The notes beneath the pieces were generated by a model, which did no database searches, was not told where the DNA came from, and was given only the letters and a program-made list of their open reading frames with translations. From the NCBI GenBank assembly GCA_039809985.1, contig JBDHWC010000091.1, forward strand, positions 1-10,334: DNA of 10,334 nucleotides. The letters run 5' to 3'. This stretch comes from JAICJJ01 sp039809985 (GTDB taxonomy: Bacteria > Chloroflexota > Chloroflexia > Thermomicrobiales > UBA6265). The position numbers and the translations under genes were made by a program. Shown piece by piece: positions 1-6,828 of the stretch; position 1 is the first letter of the stretch; each line of letters starts with the position of its first letter.

Positions 1-472
1 CGGCGAGCGGGCGGTCGGGGCAGGGGTCGTCGTCGCGCTGGACCGGACAGGTCGGCCCGACGAGGACGAGCCCGGCGACGCCGCTCGGGCCGTCGGTGCC
101 GCACGCCGGGTCGGCCGAGTCGCAGGTGCCCGACCGGCAGGTGCCGTCGCCGCACGGCGAGCCGTCGGGCAGGGGTTGGCAGGTCCCGCCGACGCAGGCG
201 TGGCAGACGACGCACAGCTGGTTGCAGACCGCCGCGGCGCAGGTCCCGTCGCGGCAGGTCTCGCCGTCCGCGCAGGCGTGGCCGCAGCCGCCGCAGTTGG
301 CCGGGTCGCGCGTCAGGTCGACGCGGCGGCGGCCGCCGGCCGGGTCGGGGCAGTGTCGGCGTCGCCGGGTGCCGCGCTTGTCGCGAGCCCCGGCCCCGTC
401 GGGGAGGAGGGCGGTCAGGCCGAGCGCGACGAGCAGGGCGCGGCGGCTGGCGGTCAGGCTGGGGAGGGGCAT
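1..472 (-). CDS. Tat-exported cysteine-rich protein, C-terminus beyond window (partial)
   Basis: Reading the minus strand from ATG at 472 gives 157 codons with no stop before the window edge. The N-terminus has a twin-arginine-like signal (S-R-R at residues 9-11, then a hydrophobic stretch to about 23), followed by a very basic segment (residues 30-50). From residue 41 the protein is cysteine-rich, with 15 Cys between 41 and 151. Spacings include DPANCGGCGHAC (57-67) and repeated CxxGTC steps (73-78, 93-98, 107-117). This pattern resembles Stig1/Dickkopf-type extracellular cysteine-rich domains, seen in surface proteins of Chloroflexota and Myxococcota. A GGAG lies 7 nt before the ATG (480-483), supporting this start over an out-of-frame ATG at 515. 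I infer export in folded form and a disulfide-stabilised extracellular role. Substrate or partner is unknown. Confidence 0.75.
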   Translation of the reverse strand, partial: MPLPSLTASRRALLVALGLTALLPDGAGARDKRGTRRRRHCPDPAGGRRRVDLTRDPANCGGCGHACADGETCRDGTCAAAVCNQLCVVCHACVGGTCQPLPDGSPCGDGTCRSGTCDSADPACGTDGPSGVAGLVLVGPTCPVQRDDDPCPDRPLA

Positions 473-1012
473 CGGCGCGCTCCGGAACGGGCTTCGGCGT
501 CCTCCCCCACACCATAGGCCGATCGGTCGGGCCGTCAAGCATCGGCCGCCACGGGATGGAAAGCGTCGGGGCGCGGCGACCGTCCGATCGTCGGGGTCGC
601 GGCGATGTCCGGGACCTCGACGGAGACGAGGATCGCGGGCAATCTCTGCGGCTGACGATCGCTCCGTTGAAGTCAACTCGATTTGCCGCGTCCGGCGCGG
701 CGCAACATCGGCGCGAGGTGCTGCGAGGGATCGTCGGAGTCCGGGGAGCGTGCTCGTCCAGACAGGTCGCCATACACCGTCTGGCGGCGAAAGGAGCGCA
801 CCGACCAACGCTGCCGATCTGGCGCGGACTGCGGTCGCCGCGTGGTTGGAGGCGACACTCATCGCCCACCGTTAGCGGTGGACGCTCGGTATGCAGGGCA
901 CGGCCCAGTTTGTTGTGGTGATGCGATAAAGTGTCGGCGCAACCCGGCCGCGCACACCGTGCAATGGGCGGTCGAACAGGGGTGTGCTTGGCGAAGCAAG
1001 GGGGGAGCCACG
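473..1012. other. 540-bp intergenic region between divergent genes
   Basis: No convincing gene is present. The frame of the downstream binding protein stays open back to 683, but that extension is Arg/Cys-rich, lacks family similarity and would bury the signal peptide. The stretch from about 640 to 960 is visibly less GC-rich than the genes on either side. It contains a small hairpin, CCACCG-TTAG-CGGTGG (866-881), and a spaced inverted repeat GCACACC (952-958) with GGTGTGC (981-987). Promoters for both flanking divergent genes should lie here; only the plus-strand one has a recognisable candidate. Confidence 0.6.
922..930 (+). promoter_or_regulatory. Candidate extended -10 promoter for the family 5 binding protein
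   Basis: TGC-GATAAA at 922-930 fits an extended -10 (TGn plus four of six consensus bases) in one of the few AT-richer stretches of the gap. No good -35 is visible at 16-18 nt. Transcription starting near 937 would give a leader of about 75 nt ahead of the ATG at 1013. The call rests on motif resemblance only. Confidence 0.25.
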
Positions 1013-2665
1013 ATGTCCAAAGCAGTCACGACCACGGCCGCGACTCGGCGCGGCGTTCTCAAGGGGGCAGCGGCGCTCGGCCTCGCCGCCGCGCTGCCGG
1101 GCGCGTCGACCGCTCCGGCCGCTGCCGCGCCGGGCCGGCAGGCCGACCCGAAGACGCTGACACTGGCGCTCTACGGCGCGCCGGTCAACCTTGACCCGCA
1201 CTCAGCGTACGACTATCGCTCCGCCATCGCGATTCGCGGTCCCTTCGAGGGCCTGATCGCCTTGGTTGGCAACGAGACCGACAAGTACGTCGGCGTGATC
1301 GCCGAATCATGGTCTCCCAACGCCGACAAGAGTGTCTGGACGTTCAAGATTCGCGACGGGGTGACCTTTCAGGACGGCACGCCGTGCGACGCCGAGGCCT
1401 GCCGGCTGTCGTTCGAGCGTTTCCTGACCATGGGGCTGGGCCCGGTCAACGTCATCGGCCGTTTCGTTGCCGACCCGAAGCAGATCACCGCGCCCGACGC
1501 GCGGACCCTCGTCTTCGACCTCGGCTCGCCGCAGCCGGTCTTCGAGGCGGCGATCGCCTCCGGGAACGGGCCGCTGATCGTCAACACCGCCGTGGCGAAG
1601 GCGCACGAGGAGGACGGCGACTGGGGCACGGGCTGGGCGACGCTCAACAGCGAGGGGCTCGGCACAGGGCCGTATCGGATCGCCGACTTCGAGCCGGGCG
1701 CGTCGCTGACAATGCAGCGCTACGAGAACTACTGGGGCGGCTGGACCGGGGACGAGTTCGATGGGATCGTGCTGCGAGTGGTCCCGGAGGACGCGACGCG
1801 GCGCCAGCTGATCGAGCAGGGCGGGGCCGACATCGTCGACAACCTGACGCCGGAAGCGCTGGAGACGCTGGGACAGAACCCGGACGTGACCGTCGACCGG
1901 AGCTACAGCACCGAGGTGATGTACATGGTCCTGACGGTCGGCGGGGCGCTGGCGACGCCGGAGGCGCGTCAGGCGATGTGCGCCGCGTTTCCCTACGACG
2001 ACGTCGTCAGCGGCGTCTACATGGGCTACGGCAAGCGCGCGATCGGCCCGGTTGCCGAGGTGACGCGCGGCTTCGCGCCGGAGACGCCGGTCTTCGCGAC
2101 CGACCTCGACCAGGCGAAGGCGCTGTTCGCCAAGGCGGGGGTGGCCGAGGGGACGACCATCACGCTGATGCAGGAGAGCGGCGACGAGAAGAGCAAGGCG
2201 GTGTCGCAGCTCTTCCAAGCGAACCTCGCCAAGGTCGGCGTCAACCTCGACATCCAGACCGTCGACTACGGCACCACGAGCGGGATGTTCTTCAGCGACG
2301 TGCCGGCCGAGGAGCGCCCGGGCGTGCAGATGGGGTTCTGGTGGCCGGACTACAACGACGCCTACAACCACCTCTACGCGCAAGTCGCCTGCGACTCGTG
2401 GGGCTCGAAGGGGGCGAACGCCGGGTTCTACTGCAACAAGCAGGTTGACGCGGACTTGGCGACGGCGCGGGACGCGGCCGACGACGCGACCTACATGACG
2501 GCGCTGGCCAGCGCCCAGCGGATCCTCTCGCACGACGACCCGTCCGGCATCTACTACCAGCAGCCGCAGTGGACGACGGTGCTGCGCCGGAGCGTCGAGG
2601 GCTTCGTCTTCAACCCGATCTACATCGGCACCTACGACTTCTACCGCCTGCGGCGCAAGGCGTAG
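1013..2665 (+). CDS. ABC transporter substrate-binding protein, family 5 (peptide/nickel/opine type)
   Basis: This 550-residue protein should bind an oligopeptide-like, opine or related solute outside the membrane and hand it to a DppBC/OppBC-type permease. The N-terminus carries a Tat-like signal: T-R-R-G-V-L-K at residues 11-17, a hydrophobic stretch to about 30, then an Ala-rich cleavage region near 35-40. No lipobox Cys is seen. Family 5 hallmarks follow: the NLDPHSAYD region (59-67), the ESWSPNADKSVWTFKIRDGV segment (98-117) and the DGTPCDAEACRLSFERF signature (121-137). A late GFWWPDYNDAYNH region and a C-terminal YQQPQWTTVLRR segment are also typical. Length is normal for the family. 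The start at 1013 is chosen because GGGGGAG lies 5 nt upstream and the signal peptide begins there; in-frame extension to 683 is unlikely. No permease or ATPase genes follow, since the next gene is convergent, so partners must lie elsewhere. The specific ligand cannot be inferred. Confidence 0.92.
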   Translation: MSKAVTTTAATRRGVLKGAAALGLAAALPGASTAPAAAAPGRQADPKTLTLALYGAPVNLDPHSAYDYRSAIAIRGPFEGLIALVGNETDKYVGVIAESWSPNADKSVWTFKIRDGVTFQDGTPCDAEACRLSFERFLTMGLGPVNVIGRFVADPKQITAPDARTLVFDLGSPQPVFEAAIASGNGPLIVNTAVAKAHEEDGDWGTGWATLNSEGLGTGPYRIADFEPGASLTMQRYENYWGGWTGDEFDGIVLRVVPEDATRRQLIEQGGADIVDNLTPEALETLGQNPDVTVDRSYSTEVMYMVLTVGGALATPEARQAMCAAFPYDDVVSGVYMGYGKRAIGPVAEVTRGFAPETPVFATDLDQAKALFAKAGVAEGTTITLMQESGDEKSKAVSQLFQANLAKVGVNLDIQTVDYGTTSGMFFSDVPAEERPGVQMGFWWPDYNDAYNHLYAQVACDSWGSKGANAGFYCNKQVDADLATARDAADDATYMTALASAQRILSHDDPSGIYYQQPQWTTVLRRSVEGFVFNPIYIGTYDFYRLRRKA

Positions 2666-2673
2666 GGGCGACC

Positions 2674-2709
2674 CGGGGCCGGGCGGCGGTTGCTCGCTGC
2701 CCGGCTCCG
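2674..2709. terminator. Strong hairpin between convergent genes, probable bidirectional terminator
   Basis: The two arms (2674-2689 and 2694-2709) can form a 16-bp stem with three G-U pairs around a 4-nt loop (TTGC). The core GCCGGGC (2678-2684) pairs perfectly with GCCCGGC (2699-2705). It sits 8 nt after the plus-strand stop at 2665 and 13 nt beyond the minus-strand stop at 2723, so it fills a 57-nt convergent gap. Neither side has a T-tract, so it is not a classical intrinsic terminator; it could still block or protect both 3' ends. Confidence 0.6.
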
Positions 2710-2722
2710 CGGGCGCGGCCCC

Positions 2723-3568
2723 CTACCCCTTGGTCGCGCCGGCGGTGAGGCCGCTGACGTAGTTGTCGACGAGGAAGGCGTAGGCGATGGCGACGGGGAC
2801 GGAGCCGAGGATGCCGGCGGCCATCAGCGAGCCCCAGAAGTAGACGTCGGCCTTGATCAGGTCGGAGACGACGCCGACGGGGACGGTCTTCATCTTGCCG
2901 GAGCCCATGAAGACGAGGGCGTAGAGGAACTCGTTCCACGCCAGCGTGAAGCAGAAGATGGCGGCGGAGAGGACGCCGGGGCCGGCGAGGGGGATGACGA
3001 TCTTCAGCATCGCCTGCAGGCGGGTGGCGCCGTCGACGAGGGCGGCGTCCTCCAGTTCCTTCGAGATGGTGCGGAAGTAGCCCATCAGCAGCCAGGAGGC
3101 GAAGGGGATCAGGAAGGTCGGGTAGATGAGGATCAGCGACCAGTAGGAATTGTAGAGGCCGAAGCGGGAGACGACCTGGGAGAGGGGGATGAAGAGGAGG
3201 GTGGGGGGCACGAGGTAGAGGAGGAAGATGACGATCCCCATCGTGTCGCCGCCGCGGAACCGGAAGCGGCCGAGGGCGTAGCCGATCAGGATCGAGCAGA
3301 AGAGGGAGAGGACCGTCGCGCCGACGGTGACGATCATCGTGTTCAGCACCCAGCGCGGGAAGTCGGTCTGGGAGAGCAGGTAGGCGTAGTTCTTGAGGGT
3401 CGGGTGGGGCAGGGCGAAGGGGTTGACGCGCGTGTCGAGGAGCGCCGCGTCCGGCTTGAGGGAGACGATCAGCATCCAGGCGAAGGGGAAGAGGAGGAAG
3501 ACGGAGTAGCCGGCCAGCGGCAGCCAGAGCTTGAGCAGGCGGTTGCTGACGGTGTTGCTGCCGACCAT
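2723..3568 (-). CDS. CUT1 sugar ABC transporter permease, MalG-like
   Basis: This 281-residue inner-membrane protein is the second permease of a carbohydrate importer. It has about six hydrophobic membrane segments, the first near residues 13-37. The cytoplasmic EAA loop that docks on the ATPase is clear at 173-194 (EDAALVDGATRLQ, then IPL). The WNEFLYALVF segment (211-220) and the C-terminal VSGLTAGATKG ending (271-281) are typical of MalG/UgpE-type subunits. Length is normal. The start is supported by GGAGG 6 nt upstream (3575-3579). The gene begins 15 nt after the upstream permease stops, and its ribosome-binding site directly adjoins that stop codon, indicating co-transcription and probably coupled translation. 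It is the last gene of the operon and ends at the convergent hairpin. The transported sugar cannot be told from this sequence. Confidence 0.94.
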   Translation of the reverse strand: MVGSNTVSNRLLKLWLPLAGYSVFLLFPFAWMLIVSLKPDAALLDTRVNPFALPHPTLKNYAYLLSQTDFPRWVLNTMIVTVGATVLSLFCSILIGYALGRFRFRGGDTMGIVIFLLYLVPPTLLFIPLSQVVSRFGLYNSYWSLILIYPTFLIPFASWLLMGYFRTISKELEDAALVDGATRLQAMLKIVIPLAGPGVLSAAIFCFTLAWNEFLYALVFMGSGKMKTVPVGVVSDLIKADVYFWGSLMAAGILGSVPVAIAYAFLVDNYVSGLTAGATKG

Positions 3569-3583
3569 GCCGGGCCTCCCTCC

Positions 3584-4525
3584 TCAGTCGTCGGCGCGGA
3601 CGTAGCGCAGCAGGACGGCGGCGAAGACGGCGAGGAAGGGGAACATCGAGAGGGCGATCGCCGCCGCCTGGCCGAGCGCGGAGTAGCCCATCGTCTGGTA
3701 GGCGTAGGTGCCGAAGACGTGGGTGCCGCCGGCCGGGCCGCCCTTGGTCAGGACGTAGATCAGCTGGAAGTCGGAGAAGGTCCAGATGATCGAGAAGAGG
3801 GTGGTGATGACGACGATCGGCCGGATCGTCGGCAGGGTGACGGCGCGGAAGCGGCCGAGGCTGCTGGCGCCGTCGAGGGCGGAGGCTTCGTGCAGCTCCT
3901 GCGGCACCGCCTGCAGCCCGGCGAGGATCGAGACGGCGAAGAAGGGGATGCCGCGCCAGATGTTGGCGACGCAGAGGGAGGCGAGGGCGTTGACCCGGTC
4001 GCCGAGGAAGTTGATGTTCTGGCTGATCAGGCCCCAGTCCTTCAGCACCCACGAGATCGGGCTGAGGACGCTGTCGAAGAGCATCAGCCAGGCGAGGCTG
4101 CTGATCGCGGTCGGCACGATCCACGGCAGCAGCAGCCCGGCCCGGACGAAGCGGCTGCCGATGAAGGTCTGGTTGAGGACGAGGGCGAGGCCGAGCCCGA
4201 GCAGGAGCTTGAAGGGGACCGTGACGAAGCTGTAGATGAAGGTGTTGGCGACCGTCATCCGGAAGGTCGGGTCGGAGAGGAGCATCCGGTAGTTGTCGAG
4301 GCCGACCCACGCGTAGTCCTTGAAGCCGATCATCTTGTCCGTCAGCGAGATGGTGATCCCGAGGACGAACGGGTAGGCCATGAACAGGAGGAGGACGAGC
4401 AGGCCGGGGACCATGAAGAGCCAGGCCAGCACCTCCTCCCGGTCCCAGGGGGCAGGACGGCCCTGCCGCGCCTCCGGGGCGGCCACGGCGGGGGTGACGG
4501 TGGGCTCGGCCCGGCTCGCGCTCAT
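3584..4525 (-). CDS. CUT1 sugar ABC transporter permease, MalF-like
   Basis: This 313-residue inner-membrane protein is the first permease of the importer. A polar N-terminal tail (1-32) precedes about six membrane segments, the first at roughly 34-57. The EAA loop is at 213-232 (EASALDGASSLGRFRAVTLP), with the conserved Gly and the LP end. LTKGGPAGGT (259-268) after the fifth segment is characteristic of MalF/UgpA/LacF-type subunits. It lacks the large periplasmic insert of enterobacterial MalF, as is usual for the short form. An in-frame GTG lies at 4531, but GAGGGG (4532-4537) abuts it with no spacing, whereas it is 6 nt from the ATG at 4525, so ATG is chosen. The binding-protein gene ends 81 nt upstream, and the second permease begins 15 nt downstream. 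Confidence 0.94.
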   Translation of the reverse strand: MSASRAEPTVTPAVAAPEARQGRPAPWDREEVLAWLFMVPGLLVLLLFMAYPFVLGITISLTDKMIGFKDYAWVGLDNYRMLLSDPTFRMTVANTFIYSFVTVPFKLLLGLGLALVLNQTFIGSRFVRAGLLLPWIVPTAISSLAWLMLFDSVLSPISWVLKDWGLISQNINFLGDRVNALASLCVANIWRGIPFFAVSILAGLQAVPQELHEASALDGASSLGRFRAVTLPTIRPIVVITTLFSIIWTFSDFQLIYVLTKGGPAGGTHVFGTYAYQTMGYSALGQAAAIALSMFPFLAVFAAVLLRYVRADD

Positions 4526-4553
4526 GGGCACCCCCTCACCGGGCGGCGGGGGA

Positions 4554-4578
4554 CGCGCCGGGCCGTGGCCGCGGCGCG
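4554..4578 (-). promoter_or_regulatory. Stem-loop between binding-protein and permease genes
   Basis: CGCGCCG (4554-4560) pairs perfectly with CGGCGCG (4572-4578), and an inner GGC/GCC pairing extends the stem past one bulged base (4571). It sits in the 81-nt gap just after the binding-protein stop. In malE-malF-type operons, such hairpins trap 3'-to-5' exonucleases so that the binding protein is made in excess over the permeases; that role here is an inference from position. No T-tract follows, so full termination is unlikely. Confidence 0.45.
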
Positions 4579-4606
4579 CCCCCCGGAGTCCGGGACGGAA
4601 GGTCGG

Positions 4607-6013
4607 CTAGCCGTAGACGCGCTTCAGCTGCTGCTCGGCCTGGCCGATCGCGCCGGCGACGTCGCCGTTCTGGACGGCCTGGGCGAAGGCGTTGACGATG
4701 ATGTAGCGAGCGGCCGCCTCGGAGGCCTTCTGGTCGGCGGGGCCGGCGAAGCCCTTGTTCCGACTGTAGGCGGAGACGCCGGGGAAGGGGGCGAGGGCCG
4801 GGTTGCCGGTGTACATCTCGTTCTCGGCGTAGCCGGGGGCCATCGGGATCAGGTAGCCCTTCTGCGACTCCAGCCAGGGGATGAAGACGTCCTCCTGGTA
4901 GAAGTGCTTGAGGAACTCGACCGCGACGTCCTTGTTCTCGGAGTAGCTCATCGCGGCGTGGGAGCGGCTGCCGAGGAGGTTGAACTGGCCGGCCGGGCCG
5001 GAGGGGTACGGCGCGTGCCAGATGTCGGAGGGGTCGACCAGCACCTCGTAGTCGAGCTTGCTGGCGCCCGCCGCGGCGTCGACGGCGGCGAGGTAGATGC
5101 TGGAGCCGTTGATGGTGGCGGAAATCTGGTCGGAGAGGAAGGCGCGGTTGTTCGCGCCGTCGTCCCACGACAGCCCCGTCTCGTCGAAGGCGGCGGGCCA
5201 CGCCTCGACGAAGGCCTGCAGGCCCTCGGTGAACTGCGGGGTGTTGATGGCGATGGTGGTGCCGTCCTCCTTCCGCTCCATGCCGCCGTAGGCCCACATG
5301 TAGGAGTAGCAGAAGTTCGGCGGGTCGCCGAGGCTCTGGCCGAGCGCCTGGCCGATCGGCTTGCCGTTCGCCTTCAGTTTCTTGCCGACCTCGAACAACT
5401 CGGCGAAGGTCTTCGGGAAGTTGGTCTTCGGGTCGGCGACGCCGGCCTTCTCCAGCTCGCTGATCCGGAAGCAGTAGGCGGCGCTGGACGCGCCGTGCGG
5501 GATGCTGAACCACTTGCCGTCGACCGAGGCGGTCTTGGTCACCCACTCGTAGTAGCCGCCGTAGCGCTGCCCGACCTCCTCGGAGAGCTCCTGCACGGGG
5601 ACCATGTTCTCGTTGTACAGGAACGGCCAGGTGTCCCACATCTCGATCACGTCGGGGCCGCTGCCGCCCTCGACCGCGGAGGCGATCCGGGGCTGCAGGT
5701 CCGGCCACGCGACGAAGTCGGTGGTGACGGCGACGTTGTTCTGGCCGCCCCAGTCCTCGGCCAGCTTCGTGAAGAAGGCCTGGCCGGGGGCGACGAAGTA
5801 GGTCGCCTGCAGGATGTTGAGCTTCTTCTGCTGGAGGACGGTGAAGGGGGCCGCCTTCGCGGCTCGGCCGGTGGCGCCGAGGACGCCGGCGATCGCCGCC
5901 GAGGAGACGCCGAGCACCGCGCCGCGCTTGATGATGCCCCGCCGCGACAGCCGCAGCGTGGTCGCCTCGTGCAAGAGCTGCTCGCTGGTGCGGGCGGATT
6001 CGGGGGTGTTCAT
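4607..6013 (-). CDS. ABC transporter substrate-binding protein, family 1 (carbohydrate, CUT1)
   Basis: This 468-residue protein is the extracellular receptor of the importer encoded with the next two genes. It has a long N-region and a clear Tat motif, SRRGIIK (residues 23-29), then a hydrophobic stretch (about 31-48) and an Ala-rich cleavage region ending near A55. There is no lipobox Cys. The mature part has the family 1 layout: a first beta strand KLNILQATYF, then GSGPDVIEMWDTWPF, a substrate-lobe WFSIPHG segment, and late PWLESQKGYLIP and ENKDVAVEFLKHFYQ segments as in sugar binders. The start at 6013 follows AGGAG (6023-6027) with 9-nt spacing. An in-frame extension to 6169 is Arg-rich and would displace the Tat motif, so it is rejected. 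It is first in the operon, which fits its need for high expression. Mono- or oligosaccharide, polyol or glycerophosphodiester ligands are all possible. Confidence 0.94.
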   Translation of the reverse strand: MNTPESARTSEQLLHEATTLRLSRRGIIKRGAVLGVSSAAIAGVLGATGRAAKAAPFTVLQQKKLNILQATYFVAPGQAFFTKLAEDWGGQNNVAVTTDFVAWPDLQPRIASAVEGGSGPDVIEMWDTWPFLYNENMVPVQELSEEVGQRYGGYYEWVTKTASVDGKWFSIPHGASSAAYCFRISELEKAGVADPKTNFPKTFAELFEVGKKLKANGKPIGQALGQSLGDPPNFCYSYMWAYGGMERKEDGTTIAINTPQFTEGLQAFVEAWPAAFDETGLSWDDGANNRAFLSDQISATINGSSIYLAAVDAAAGASKLDYEVLVDPSDIWHAPYPSGPAGQFNLLGSRSHAAMSYSENKDVAVEFLKHFYQEDVFIPWLESQKGYLIPMAPGYAENEMYTGNPALAPFPGVSAYSRNKGFAGPADQKASEAAARYIIVNAFAQAVQNGDVAGAIGQAEQQLKRVYG

Positions 6014-6142
6014 AGGGCTGGGCTCCTCTCCGTCGAGTTGCCGTCGGTCCCGGTGGGTCGGGGCGGCCGTGCCCCGCGGGATGGCTGCCGGACGGCGTCG
6101 TCGCCGCGCGGCTCGGGCGAGTCCTGACGACTCTTGGTCCCT

Positions 6143-6151
6143 AGGATAGCA
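6143..6151 (-). promoter_or_regulatory. Candidate extended -10 promoter of the sugar importer operon
   Basis: On the minus strand, TGC-TATCCT (6151 down to 6143) matches an extended -10 (TGn plus four of six consensus bases) in an otherwise GC-saturated gap. The -35 region is poor. Transcription from about 6136 would leave a leader of about 120 nt before the ATG at 6013. A terminator-like hairpin lies just upstream (6186-6224), consistent with a new transcription unit starting here. Confidence 0.3.
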
Positions 6152-6185
6152 CCCGTTGCGGCCCGCCACCGGCCCGGCCGCGACG

Positions 6186-6224
6186 GCCGCGGGTCGGTCG
6201 GCGCGCCCACGGCGGGCCCGCGGC
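6186..6224 (-). terminator. Terminator-like hairpin downstream of the DinB-type gene
   Basis: GCCGCGGG (6186-6193) and CCCGCGGC (6217-6224) are perfect 8-bp complements with a 23-nt loop, 32 nt past the stop at 6257. A smaller hairpin GGGGT-GAC-GCCCC (6238-6250) lies between it and the stop. No T-tract follows. Its position separates the DinB-type gene from the sugar importer operon. Confidence 0.35.
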
Positions 6225-6256
6225 GGTCGGCGGTTCCGGGGTGACGCCCCTCGCCC

Positions 6257-6772
6257 TCAGGCGCTCGCTGCCAGCCAGCGGCGGACGTCGGCCTCGTGCT
6301 CGCCGTGGAAGTGCTCGAAGTAGCGGCCGTCGACGAGCGAGGGGCCGAGCGCGGTGCCGTTGGCCCACGGGAAGCGGCCGGGGTCGTTCAGGTCGGCCTC
6401 CGGCAGCGAGCGAGCCACCGCGGCGAGGCGGGCAAAGACCTGCCGCGAGGTGCCGACCACCTCGGCCAGCGACCGATCGGCGTTGTCGACGCGGATCCAC
6501 TCGTTGATCGGGTCGTCGCCGGCGAGGTCGGCCGGCCACGGCGGCGCGGGGTCGGGCCGGCCGGCGAGGGCCGCCTCGAAGCGGTCCATCTCGCGCGCCT
6601 CCCACGCGAAGAGGTGGGCGACGAGGTCCTTGAACGACCAGTCGCCGACGGTGCCGGGCTCGGTCATCCGGGCCTCGCCGACCTCGGCGAGGAGCGACTC
6701 CCACCACTCGCGCTCGCGCTCGACCGCGGCGAGCGCGGCCCCCGTGGTGACGGACTGCGGTTCGGTGCCCAT
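6257..6772 (-). CDS. DinB/ClbS-type four-helix-bundle protein, putative metal-dependent
   Basis: This 171-residue soluble protein has the DinB-superfamily pattern, closest in style to ClbS/DfsB or mycothiol-dependent maleylpyruvate isomerase-like members. An amphipathic N-terminal helix leads to the WSFKDLVAHLFAWEAREM segment (45-62), where H53 is the expected first metal ligand. A C-terminal YFEHFHGEHEADVRRWL segment (151-167) offers H154, H156 and H159 as the remaining ligands. Members bind a divalent metal and act as thiol-dependent transferases, isomerases or stress-protection proteins, but many have no known substrate. No specific reaction is assigned here. The start has GGAGG (6777-6781) 4 nt upstream. 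It lies 56 nt after the CysQ-like gene on the same strand, with a small hairpin (6805-6819) between, so co-transcription is likely but a functional link is not evident. Confidence 0.8.
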   Translation of the reverse strand: MGTEPQSVTTGAALAAVEREREWWESLLAEVGEARMTEPGTVGDWSFKDLVAHLFAWEAREMDRFEAALAGRPDPAPPWPADLAGDDPINEWIRVDNADRSLAEVVGTSRQVFARLAAVARSLPEADLNDPGRFPWANGTALGPSLVDGRYFEHFHGEHEADVRRWLAASA

Positions 6773-6828
6773 GCGTCCTCCCTCGTGACGGCGTCCGGGG
6801 CCGCCGCGCAAGATGCGCGCCGCGCCGG

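Noticed and set aside
673..858. Small minus-strand frame in the left intergenic region as a gene or transposase remnant
   Set aside because: The 61-residue product shows no recognisable motif and no ribosome-binding site. A translated search would be needed to revive the idea.
683..1012. In-frame N-terminal extension of the family 5 binding protein
   Set aside because: The extension has no family similarity, would bury the Tat signal, and lacks the good ribosome-binding site found just before 1013.
2690..6127. Uninterrupted 1145-codon plus-strand frame across the whole importer operon
   Set aside because: It is antisense to three genes with clear domains, and its product is a low-complexity Gly/Asp/Glu/Val/Arg-rich shadow of the GC-rich codons on the other strand.
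6014..6169. In-frame N-terminal extension of the family 1 binding protein
   Set aside because: It is an Arg-rich stretch ahead of the Tat motif, while the ATG at 6013 has a well-placed AGGAG.
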